Part shown: positions 1-11,300 of the stretch, in pieces
Numbering within the stretch: position 1 is the first letter of the stretch
Layout: each line of letters begins with the position of its first letter
From: Linnemannia schmuckeri
Taxonomy: Eukaryota; Mortierellomycota; Mortierellomycetes; Mortierellales; Mortierellaceae
Assembly (NCBI GenBank): GCA_029449235.1
Contig: JANATG010000004.1
Span: forward strand, 1,426,001-1,490,000
Direction: 5' to 3'
Length of the DNA: 64,000 nt
Notes under the pieces: generated by a model
What the model was told of the DNA's origin: nothing
What the model saw: the letters and a program-made list of their open reading frames with translations, nothing else
The model's database searches: none
Position numbers and translations under genes: made by a program

Positions 1-3000
1 TTGTCGACAATCACATCCTTCTGGACATGCTCGAGGACAGTCTCACCTTCAGTGGTGGTGGTGGTAGTGGTGGTGGTCTCGGTGGTGATGATCTCGTCCT
101 TGGTGACAATCTCCTGCTCGCGTGCAATGATAGCAACAGCCTCAGTCTCCTCAACGACCTCTTCGACTTCCTCAACGGTCTCGAAGGTCTCGTAGGTCTT
201 GACCTCATAGGTGAAGCGCTCTATGAAGTTCAAAAAAGAATAGATGAATGAAAATTCGAATTCAGCAAAAGTGGCATTCAATTGTTAACCATGATATGGC
301 CCAAGCTGGACAACAACTTACCAGACACGGTAGTCTCACGCTCCTCCCACTGGACGCCGAAGTTCTCACGGTAGGTGACCTGGAAGGCAGCCTTGGCAGA
401 CTCGACGGTGTCGTGGGGTCCATCCAGCTTGTAATCAGTCTCTCCCCAGCGGTAGTAGACATAGTACTTGGTGGTGGCGCTGTCGTAGAGTAGCTGGGTC
501 ACATGGGTGACACCAGTCGACTTCTCGACGAGGACGGCATCGTAGACCTCATCGTCGTAGTAGACGTACGAGGTCTTGGCAATGGGAGCGACAGAATCGA
601 CATGAGCCTTGCGGGTAGTGAGGACCTGGACAGTGCGCTTCCAGACGCCATCAACCTTTTCCAAGGCGCCAGAGGCAGCATGTCCAGCTCCAGAGGCAGC
701 ATCCTTGGCGGCGCCGACAGCGAGAGCACCAGCTCCAACTGCAACGGCTCCAGCTCCGACAACAGCAGCACCAGTCGCGGTAGCGAGCTTACGGAACCAG
801 GAGGTACCCTTGGGAACGGCAGGCTGAGCAACCACGCCAGTCTCCTTGGTGATGGTGATCTCCTTGGCCTCCTTCTTCTCCACCTCGACATCGACCTCAA
901 CGGAAACATCAACATCGACTTCGACCTTCTTGTCGACAATCACATCCTTCTGGACATGCTCGAGGACAGTCTCACCTTCAGTGGTGGTGGTGGTAGTGGT
1001 GGTGGTCTCGGTGGTGATGATCTCGTCCTTGGTGACAATCTCCTGCTCGCGTGCAATGATAGCAACAGCCTCAGTCTCCTCAACGACCTCCTCGACTTCC
1101 TCGACGGTCTCGAAGGACTCATAGGTCTTGACCTCGTACGTGAAGCGCTCTGTGAAAGTTATACAAGAAAGGATTATGGATGATCAGTAGGCTAATGTAA
1201 CATTCATTTCCTATACAAATAGTGAATCATACAAATAAAACTTACCAGAGACGGTAGTCTCGCGTTCCTCCCACTGGACGCCGAAGTTCTCACGGTAGGT
1301 GACCTGGAAGGCAGCCTTGGCAGACTCGACGGTGTCGTGGGGTCCATCCAGCTTGTAGTCAGTCTCTCCCCAGCGGTAGTAGACATAGTACTTGGTGGTG
1401 GCGCTGTCGTAGAGTAGCTGGGTCACATGGGTGACACCAGTTGACTTCTCGACGAGGACAGCATCATAGACCTCATCGTCGTAGTAAACGTACGAGGTCT
1501 TGGCAATGGGAGCGACAGAATCGACATGAGCCTTGCGGGTAGTGAGGACCTGGACAGTGCGCTTCCACACACCATCGACCTTTTCCAAGGCGCCAGAGGC
1601 AGCATGTCCAGCTCCAGAGGCAGCATCCTTGGCGGCGCCAACAGCGAGAGCACCAGCTCCAACTGCAACGGCTCCAGCTCCGACAACAACGGCACCGGTG
1701 GCAGTGGCGAGCTTACGGAACCAGGAGGTACCCTTGGGAACGGCAGGCTGAGCAACCACGCCAGTCTCCTTGGTGATGATGATCTCCTTGGCCTCCTTCT
1801 TCTCCACCTCGACATCGACCTCAACGGAAACATCAACATCGACTTCGACCTTCTTGTCGACAATCACATCCTTCTGGACATGCTCAAGGACAGTCTCACC
1901 TTCAGTGGTGGTGGTGGTAGTGGTGGTGGTCTCGGTGGTGATGATCTCATCCTTGGTGACAATCTCCTGCTCGCGTGCAATGATAGCAACAGCCTCAGTC
2001 TCCTCAACGACCTCTTCGACTTCCTCAACGGTCTCGAAGGTCTCGTAGGTCTTGACCTCATAGGTGAAGCGCTCTATGAAGTTCAAAAAAGAATAGATGA
2101 ATGAAAATTCGAATTCAGCAAAAGTGGCATTCAATTGTTAACCATGATATGGCCCAAGCTGGACAACAACTTACCAGACACGGTAGTCTCACGCTCCTCC
2201 CACTGGACGCCGAAGTTCTCACGGTAGGTGACCTGGAAGGCAGCCTTGGCAGACTCGACGGTGTCGTGGGGTCCATCCAGCTTGTAATCAGTCTCTCCCC
2301 AGCGGTAGTAGACATAGTACTTGGTGGTGGCGCTGTCGTAGAGTAGCTGGGTCACATGGGTGACACCAGTCGACTTCTCGACGAGGACGGCATCGTAGAC
2401 CTCATCGTCGTAGTAGACGTACGAGGTCTTGGCAATGGGAGCGACAGAATCGACATGAGCCTTGCGGGTAGTGAGGACCTGGACAGTGCGCTTCCAGACG
2501 CCATCAACCTTCTCCAAGGCGCCAGAGGCAGCATGTCCAGCTCCAGAGGCAGCATCCTTGGCGGCGCCAACAGCGAGAGCACCAGCTCCAACTGCAACGG
2601 CTCCAGCTCCGACAACAACGGCACCGGTGGCAGTGGCGAGCTTACGGAACCAGGAAGTACCCTTGGGAACGGCAGGCTGAGCAACCACGCCAGTCTCCTT
2701 GGTGATGATGATCTCCTTGGCCTCCTTCTTCTCCACCTCGACATCGACCTCAACGGAAACATCAACATCGACTTCGACCTTCTTGTCGACAATCACATCC
2801 TTCTGGACATGCTCAAGGACAGTCTCACCTTCAGTGGTGGTGGTGGTAGTGGTGGTGGTCTCGGTGGTGATGATCTCGTCCTTGGTGACAATCTCCTGCT
2901 CGCGTGCAATGATAGCAACAGCCTCAGTCTCCTCAACGACCTCCTCGACTTCCTCGACGGTCTCGAAGGACTCATAGGTCTTGACCTCGTACGTGAAGCG

Positions 3001-6000
3001 CTCTGTGAAAGTTATACAAGAAAGGATTATGGATGATCAGTAGGCTAATGTAACATTCATTTCCTATACAAATAGTGAATCATACAAATAAAACTTACCA
3101 GAGACGGTAGTCTCGCGTTCCTCCCACTGGACGCCGAAGTTCTCACGGTAGGTGACCTGGAAGGCAGCCTTGGCAGACTCGACGGTGTCGTGGGGTCCAT
3201 CCAGCTTGTAGTCAGTCTCTCCCCAGCGGTAGTAGACATAGTACTTGGTGGTGGCGCTGTCGTAGAGTAGCTGGGTCACATGGGTGACACCAGTTGACTT
3301 CTCGACAAGGACAGCATCATAGACCTCATCGTCGTAGTAGACGTACGAGGTCTTGGCAATGGGAGCGACAGAATCGACATGAGCCTTGCGGGTAGTGAGG
3401 ACCTGGACAGTGCGCTTCCAGACGCCATCAACCTTTTCCAAGGCGCCAGAGGCAGCATGTCCAGCTCCAGAGGCAGCATCCTTGGCGGCGCCGACAGCAA
3501 CAGCACCTGCTCCGACAACAGCAGCACCAGTCGCGGTAGCAATGCGGCGGAACCAGGAGGTACCCTTGGGAACGGCAGGCTGAGCAACCACGCCAGTCTC
3601 CTTGGTGATGATGATCTCCTTGGCCTCCTTCTTCTCCACCTCGACATCGACCTCAACGGAAACATCAACATCGACTTCGACCTTCTTGTCGACAATCACA
3701 TCCTTCTGGACATGCTCGAGGACAGTCTCACCTTCAGTGGTGGTGGTGGTAGTGGTGGTGGTCTCGGTGGTGATGATCTCGTCCTTGGTGACAATCTCCT
3801 GCTCGCGTGCAATGATAGCAACAGCCTCAGTCTCCTCAACGACCTCCTCGACTTCTTCGACGGTCTCGAAGGTCTCGTAGGTCTTGACTTCATAAGTGAA
3901 GCGCTCTGTAAAAAAAAAAAAAACCACATAGTTAGATATTACGGTTCGATATCAATGCTCGAAGCAGATGTTTAACACAGGATGGTGGGAAACTTACCAG
4001 AGACGGTAGTCTCACGCTCCTCCCACTGGACGTCGAAGTTCTCACGGTAGGTGATCTGGAAGGCAGCCTTGGCAGATTCAACGGTGTCGTGAGGTCCATC
4101 CAGCTTGTAATCAGTCTCTCCCCAGCGGTAGTAGACATAGTACTTGGTGGTGGCGCTGTCGTAGAGTAGCTGGGTCACATGGGTGACACCAGTTGACTTC
4201 TCGACGAGGACAGCATCGTAGACCTCATCGTCGTAGTAGACGTACGAGGTCTTGGCAATGGGAGCGACAGAATCGACATGAGCCTTGCGGGTAGTGAGGA
4301 CCTGGACAGTGCGCTTCCAGACGCCATCAACCTTCTCCAAGGCGCCAGAGGCAGCATGTCCAGCTCCAGAGGCAGCATCCTTGGCGGCGCCAACAGCGAG
4401 AGCACCAGCTCCAACTGCAACGGCTCCAGCTCCGACAACAACGGCACCGGTGGCAGTGGCGAGCTTACGGAACCAGGAAGTACCCTTGGGAACGGCAGGC
4501 TGAGCAACCACGCCAGTCTCCTTGGTGATGATGATCTCCTTGGCCTCCTTCTTCTCCACCTCGACATCGACCTCAACGGAAACATCAACATCGACTTCGA
4601 CCTTCTTGTCGACAATCACATCCTTCTGGACATGCTCAAGGACAGTCTCACCTTCAGTGGTGGTGGTGGTAGTGGTGGTGGTCTCGGTGGTGATGATCTC
4701 ATCCTTGGTGACAATCTCCTGCTCGCGTGCAATGATAGCAACAGCCTCAGTCTCCTCAACGACCTCTTCCACTTCTTCGACGGTCTCGAAGGTCTCATAG
4801 GTCTTGACCTCGTACGTGAAGCGCTCTGTGAACGAAGAACACAATAACAGGTTAGCAGATGATCATCAATGGTATCTCATTGAAGAAATATAGAAGCAGG
4901 AGCAAAACACTTACCAGACACGGTAGTCTCGCGTTCCTCCCACTGGACGCCGAAGTTCTCACGATAGGTGACCTGGAAGGCAGCCTTGGCAGACTCGACG
5001 GTGTCGTGGGGTCCATCCAGCTTGTAATCAGTCTCTCCCCAGCGGTAGTAGACATAGTACTTGGTGGTGGCGCTGTCGTAGAGTAGCTGGGTCACATGGG
5101 TGACACCAGTTGACTTCTCGACAAGGACAGCATCATAGACCTCATCGTCGTAGTAGACGTACGAGGTCTTGGCAATGGGAGCGACAGAATCGACATGAGC
5201 CTTGCGGGTAGTGAGGACCTGGACAGTGCGCTTCCAGACGCCATCAACCTTTTCCAAGGCGCCAGAGGCAGCATGTCCAGCTCCAGAGGCAGCATCCTTG
5301 GCGGCGCCGACAGCAACAGCACCTGCTCCGACAACAGCAGCACCAGTCGCGGTAGCAATGCGGCGGAACCAGGAGGTACCCTTGGGAACGGCAGGCTGAG
5401 CAACCACGCCAGTCTCCTTGGTGATGATGATCTCCTTGGCCTCCTTCTTCTCCACCTCGACATCGACCTCAACGGAAACATCAACATCGACTTCGACCTT
5501 CTTGTCGACAATCACATCCTTCTGGACATGCTCGAGGACAGTCTCACCTTCAGTGGTGGTGGTGGTAGTGGTGGTGGTCTCGGTGGTGATGATCTCGTCC
5601 TTGGTGACAATCTCCTGCTCGCGTGCAATGATAGCAACAGCCTCAGTCTCCTCAACGACCTCTTCGACTTCCTCAACGGTCTCGAAGGTCTCGTAGGTCT
5701 TGACCTCATAGGTGAAGCGCTCTATGAAGTTCAACAAAGAATAGATGAATGAAAATTCGAATTCAGCAAAAGTGGCATTCAATTGTTAACCATGATATGG
5801 CCCAAGCTGGACAACAACTTACCAGACACGGTAGTCTCACGCTCCTCCCACTGGACGCCGAAGTTCTCACGGTAGGTGACCTGGAAGGCAGCCTTGGCAG
5901 ACTCGACGGTGTCGTGGGGTCCATCCAGCTTGTAATCAGTCTCTCCCCAGCGGTAGTAGACATAGTACTTGGTGGTGGCGCTGTCGTAGAGTAGCTGGGT

Positions 6001-8371
6001 CACATGGGTGACACCAGTCGACTTCTCGACGAGGACGGCATCGTAGACCTCATCGTCGTAGTAAACGTACGAGGTCTTGGCAATGGGAGCGACAGAATCG
6101 ACATGAGCCTTGCGGGTAGTGAGGACCTGGACAGTGCGCTTCCAGACGCCATCAACCTTTTCCAAGGCGCCAGAGGCAGCATGTCCAGCTCCAGAGGCAG
6201 CATCCTTGGCGGCGCCAACAGCGAGAGCACCAGCTCCAACTGCAACGGCTCCAGCTCCGACAACAGCAGCACCAGTCGCGGTAGCGAGCTTACGGAACCA
6301 GGAGGTACCCTTGGGAACGGCAGGCTGAGCAACCACGCCAGTCTCCTTGGTGATGGTGATCTCCTTGGCCTCCTTCTTCTCCACCTCGACATCGACCTCA
6401 ACGGAAACATCAACATCGACTTCGACCTTCTTGTCGACAATCACATCCTTCTGGACATGCTCGAGGACAGTCTCACCTTCAGTGGTGGTGGTGGTAGTGG
6501 TGGTGGTCTCGGTGGTGATGATCTCGTCCTTGGTGACAATCTCCTGCTCGCGTGCAATGATAGCAACAGCCTCAGTCTCCTCAACGACCTCCTCGACTTC
6601 CTCGACGGTCTCGAAGGACTCATAGGTCTTGACCTCGTACGTGAAGCGCTCTGTGAAAGTTATACAAGAAAGGATTATGGATGATCAGTAGGCTAATGTA
6701 ACATTCATTTCCTATACAAATAGTGAATCATACAAATAAAACTTACCAGAGACGGTAGTCTCGCGTTCCTCCCACTGGACGCCGAAGTTCTCACGGTAGG
6801 TGACCTGGAAGGCAGCCTTGGCAGACTCGACGGTGTCGTGGGGTCCATCCAGCTTGTAGTCAGTCTCTCCCCAGCGGTAGTAGACATAGTACTTGGTGGT
6901 GGCGCTGTCGTAGAGTAGCTGGGTCACATGGGTGACACCAGTTGACTTCTCGACGAGGACAGCATCATAGACCTCATCGTCGTAGTAAACGTACGAGGTC
7001 TTGGCAATGGGAGCGACAGAATCGACATGAGCCTTGCGGGTAGTGAGGACCTGGACAGTGCGCTTCCACACACCATCGACCTTTTCCAAGGCGCCAGAGG
7101 CAGCATGTCCAGCTCCAGAGGCAGCATCCTTGGCGGCGCCAACAGCGAGAGCACCAGCTCCAACTGCAACGGCTCCAGCTCCGACAACAACGGCACCGGT
7201 GGCAGTGGCGAGCTTACGGAACCAGGAGGTACCCTTGGGAACGGCAGGCTGAGCAACCACGCCAGTCTCCTTGGTGATGATGATCTCCTTGGCCTCCTTC
7301 TTCTCCACCTCGACATCGACCTCAACGGAAACATCAACATCGACTTCGACCTTCTTGTCGACAATCACATCCTTCTGGACATGCTCAAGGACAGTCTCAC
7401 CTTCAGTGGTGGTGGTGGTAGTGGTGGTGGTCTCGGTGGTGATGATCTCATCCTTGGTGACAATCTCCTGCTCGCGTGCAATGATAGCAACAGCCTCAGT
7501 CTCCTCAACGACCTCTTCGACTTCCTCAACGGTCTCGAAGGTCTCGTAGGTCTTGACCTCATAGGTGAAGCGCTCTATGAAGTTCAAAAAAGAATAGATG
7601 AATGAAAATTCGAATTCAGCAAAAGTGGCATTCAATTGTTAACCATGATATGGCCCAAGCTGGACAACAACTTACCAGACACGGTAGTCTCACGCTCCTC
7701 CCACTGGACGCCGAAGTTCTCACGGTAGGTGACCTGGAAGGCAGCCTTGGCAGACTCGACGGTGTCGTGGGGTCCATCCAGCTTGTAATCAGTCTCTCCC
7801 CAGCGGTAGTAGACATAGTACTTGGTGGTGGCGCTGTCGTAGAGTAGCTGGGTCACATGGGTGACACCAGTCGACTTCTCGACGAGGACGGCATCGTAGA
7901 CCTCATCGTCGTAGTAGACGTACGAGGTCTTGGCAATGGGAGCGACAGAATCGACATGAGCCTTGCGGGTAGTGAGGACCTGGACAGTGCGCTTCCAGAC
8001 GCCATCAACCTTCTCCAAGGCGCCAGAGGCAGCATGTCCAGCTCCAGAGGCAGCATCCTTGGCGGCGCCAACAGCGAGAGCACCAGCTCCAACTGCAACG
8101 GCTCCAGCTCCGACAACAACGGCACCGGTGGCAGTGGCGAGCTTACGGAACCAGGAAGTACCCTTGGGAACGGCAGGCTGAGCAACCACGCCAGTCTCCT
8201 TGGTGATGATGATCTCCTTGGCCTCCTTCTTCTCCACCTCGACATCGACCTCAACGGAAACATCAACATCGACTTCGACCTTCTTGTCGACAATCACATC
8301 CTTCTGGACATGCTCAAGGACAGTCTCACCTTCAGTGGTGGTGGTGGTAGTGGTGGTGGTCTCGGTGGTGA
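1..8371 (-). repeat. Higher-order duplication, offset 5,501 bp (six units)
   Basis: Roughly 1-2870 matches 5502-8371 base for base apart from a handful of differences, spanning introns A, B and A and the exons between. Exons 1246-2073 and 6747-7574 give identical proteins. Exons 322-1149 and 5823-6650 differ at two places I noticed (gtagtagacg/gtagtaaacg and gccgacagcg/gccaacagcg). After about 2870/8371 the copies diverge. A second block with offset 3,678 bp (four units), about 4200-5540 against 7880-9220, includes intron D. Offsets are whole numbers of units, as expected for unequal crossing-over. Limits are estimates by eye. Confidence 0.75.
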
Positions 8372-11300
8372 TGATCTCATCCTTGGTGACAATCTCCTGC
8401 TCGCGTGCAATGATAGCAACAGCCTCAGTCTCCTCAACGACCTCTTCCACTTCTTCGACGGTCTCGAAGGTCTCATAGGTCTTGACCTCGTACGTGAAGC
8501 GCTCTGTGAACGAAGAACACAATAACAGGTTAGCAGATGATCATCAATGGTATCTCATTGAAGAAATATAGAAGCAGGAGCAAAACACTTACCAGACACG
8601 GTAGTCTCGCGTTCCTCCCACTGGACGCCGAAGTTCTCACGATAGGTGACCTGGAAGGCAGCCTTGGCAGACTCGACGGTGTCGTGGGGTCCATCCAGCT
8701 TGTAATCAGTCTCTCCCCAGCGGTAGTAGACATAGTACTTGGTGGTGGCGCTGTCGTAGAGTAGCTGGGTCACATGGGTGACACCAGTTGACTTCTCGAC
8801 AAGGACAGCATCATAGACCTCATCGTCGTAGTAGACGTACGAGGTCTTGGCAATGGGAGCGACAGAATCGACATGAGCCTTGCGGGTAGTGAGGACCTGG
8901 ACAGTGCGCTTCCAGACGCCATCAACCTTTTCCAAGGCGCCAGAGGCAGCATGTCCAGCTCCAGAGGCAGCATCCTTGGCGGCGCCGACAGCAACAGCAC
9001 CTGCTCCGACAACAGCAGCACCAGTCGCGGTAGCAATGCGGCGGAACCAGGAGGTACCCTTGGGAACGGCAGGCTGAGCAACCACGCCAGTCTCCTTGGT
9101 GATGATGATCTCCTTGGCCTCCTTCTTCTCCACCTCGACATCGACCTCAACGGAAACATCAACATCGACTTCGACCTTCTTGTCGACAATCACATCCTTC
9201 TGGACATGCTCAAGGACAGTCTCACCTTCAGTGGTGGTGGTGGTAGTGGTGGTGGTCTCGGTGGTGATGATCTCATCCTTGGTGACAATCTCCTGCTCGC
9301 GTGCAATGATAGCAACAGCCTCAGTCTCCTCAACGACCTCCTCGACTTCTTCGACGGTCTCGAAGGTCTCGTAGGTCTTGACTTCATAAGTGAAGCGCTC
9401 TATATATGTGGTTGAAAAGGCATGAATGAAAATAGTGTTAGATTTACCTTGACAATCATTGTCTATCAAATGCAAACTATATTCATGAACTTACCAGACA
9501 CGGTAGTCTCGCGCTCCTCCCACTGGACGCCGAAGTTCTCACGATAGGTGACCTGGAAGGCAGCCTTGGCAGACTCGACGGTGTCGTGGGGTCCATCCAG
9601 CTTGTAATCAGTCTCTCCCCAGCGGTAGTAGACATAGTACTTGGTGGTGGCGCTGTCGTAGAGTAGCTGGGTCACATGGGTGACACCAGTTGACTTCTCG
9701 ACAAGGACAGCATCATAGACCTCATCGTCGTAGTAAACGTACGAGGTCTTGGCAATGGGAGCGACAGAATCGACATGAGCCTTGCGGGTAGTGAGGACCT
9801 GGACAGTGCGCTTCCAGACGCCATCAACCTTTTCCAAGGCGCCAGAGGCAGCATGTCCAGCTCCAGAGGCAGCATCCTTGGCGGCGCCGACAGCGAGAGC
9901 ACCAGCTCCAACTGCAACGGCTCCAGCTCCGACAACAGCAGCACCAGTCGCGGTAGCGAGCTTACGGAACCAGGAGGTACCCTTGGGGACGGCAGGCTGA
10001 GCAACCACGCCAGTCTCCTTGGTGATGATGATCTCCTTGGCCTCCTTCTTCTCCACCTCGACATCGACCTCAACGGAAACATCAACATCGACTTCGACCT
10101 TCTTGTCGACAATCACATCCTTCTGGACATGCTCGAGGACAGTCTCACCTTCAGTGGTGGTGGTGGTAGTGGTGGTGGTCTCGGTGGTGATGATCTCGTC
10201 CTTGGTGACAATCTCCTGCTCGCGTGCAATGATAGCAACAGCCTCAGTCTCCTCAACGACCTCCTCGACTTCCTCGACGGTCTCGAAGGACTCATAGGTC
10301 TTGACCTCGTACGTGAAGCGCTCTGTGAAAGTTATACAAGAAAGGATTATGGATGATCAGTAGGCTAATGTAACATTCATTTCCTATACAAATAGTGAAT
10401 CATACAAATAAAACTTACCAGAGACGGTAGTCTCGCGTTCCTCCCACTGGACGCCGAAGTTCTCACGGTAGGTGACCTGGAAGGCAGCCTTGGCAGACTC
10501 GACGGTGTCGTGGGGTCCATCCAGCTTGTAGTCAGTCTCTCCCCAGCGGTAGTAGACATAGTACTTGGTGGTGGCGCTGTCGTAGAGTAGCTGGGTCACA
10601 TGGGTGACACCAGTTGACTTCTCGACAAGGACAGCATCATAGACCTCATCGTCGTAGTAGACGTACGAGGTCTTGGCAATGGGAGCGACAGAATCGACAT
10701 GAGCCTTGCGGGTAGTGAGGACCTGGACAGTGCGCTTCCAGACGCCATCAACCTTTTCCAAGGCGCCAGAGGCAGCATGTCCAGCTCCAGAGGCAGCATC
10801 CTTGGCGGCGCCGACAGCAACAGCACCTGCTCCGACAACAGCAGCACCAGTCGCGGTAGCAATGCGGCGGAACCAGGAGGTACCCTTGGGAACGGCAGGC
10901 TGAGCAACCACGCCAGTCTCCTTGGTGATGATGATCTCCTTGGCCTCCTTCTTCTCCACCTCGACATCGACCTCAACGGAAACATCAACATCGACTTCGA
11001 CCTTCTTGTCGACAATCATATCCTTCTGGACATGCTCGAGGACAGTCTCACCTTCAGTGGTGGTGGTGGTAGTGGTGGTTACCTCAGTCTTGACAATCTT
11101 GTCGTCAACCTGAACTTGTTCCTCGTGAGCAAGAATGACGGCGACATCAGCCTCCTCAATGGTCTCCTCGACCTCCTCGACGGTCTCGAAGGTCTCGTAT
11201 GTCTTGATCTCGTAAGTATAACGCTCTGTAAAAGAAAACGCGAATAAAAAACAGTTTGTAAATAACAGCAATTGTAGCGCTTTTAAAGGATAATAAGAGT

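Larger units (their letters stand above)
1..11225 (-). repeat. Tandem exon array: twelve complete near-identical exon units plus one partial
   Basis: Each unit is about 0.9 kb: one coding exon of 828 or 807 bases plus an 89-101 bp intron. Complete exons: 322-1149, 1246-2073, 2175-3002, 3099-3905, 3998-4825, 4915-5721, 5823-6650, 6747-7574, 7676-8503, 8593-9399, 9495-10322, 10419-11225, with 1-220 partial. Eight are 828 bases (276 residues). Four (3099, 4915, 8593, 10419) are 807 bases and lack seven residues of the Gly/Ala stretch. Within a 276-residue unit: an acidic, Thr-rich part (1-118, with a run of nine Thr near 49-57), SWFR at 117-120, a Gly/Ala/Val stretch (about 122-163) and a WGR-like domain (about 195-272, core YYVYYRWGETDYKLDGP). 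Every exon starts and ends in phase 1, so units can be added or removed without breaking frame. Confidence 0.9.

Noticed and set aside
1..11225. Regular repeats as a possible CRISPR-like or satellite array
   Set aside because: Units are 0.9 kb, coding, and bounded by splice sites; there are no short repeats with unique spacers.
1..11260. Long plus-strand open frames across the array (Gly/Ser/Asp/Leu-rich, up to 226 codons)
   Set aside because: They are mirror frames of the minus-strand exons. They repeat with each unit, run into intron sequence, lack family motifs, and are explained by the codon pattern of the real strand.
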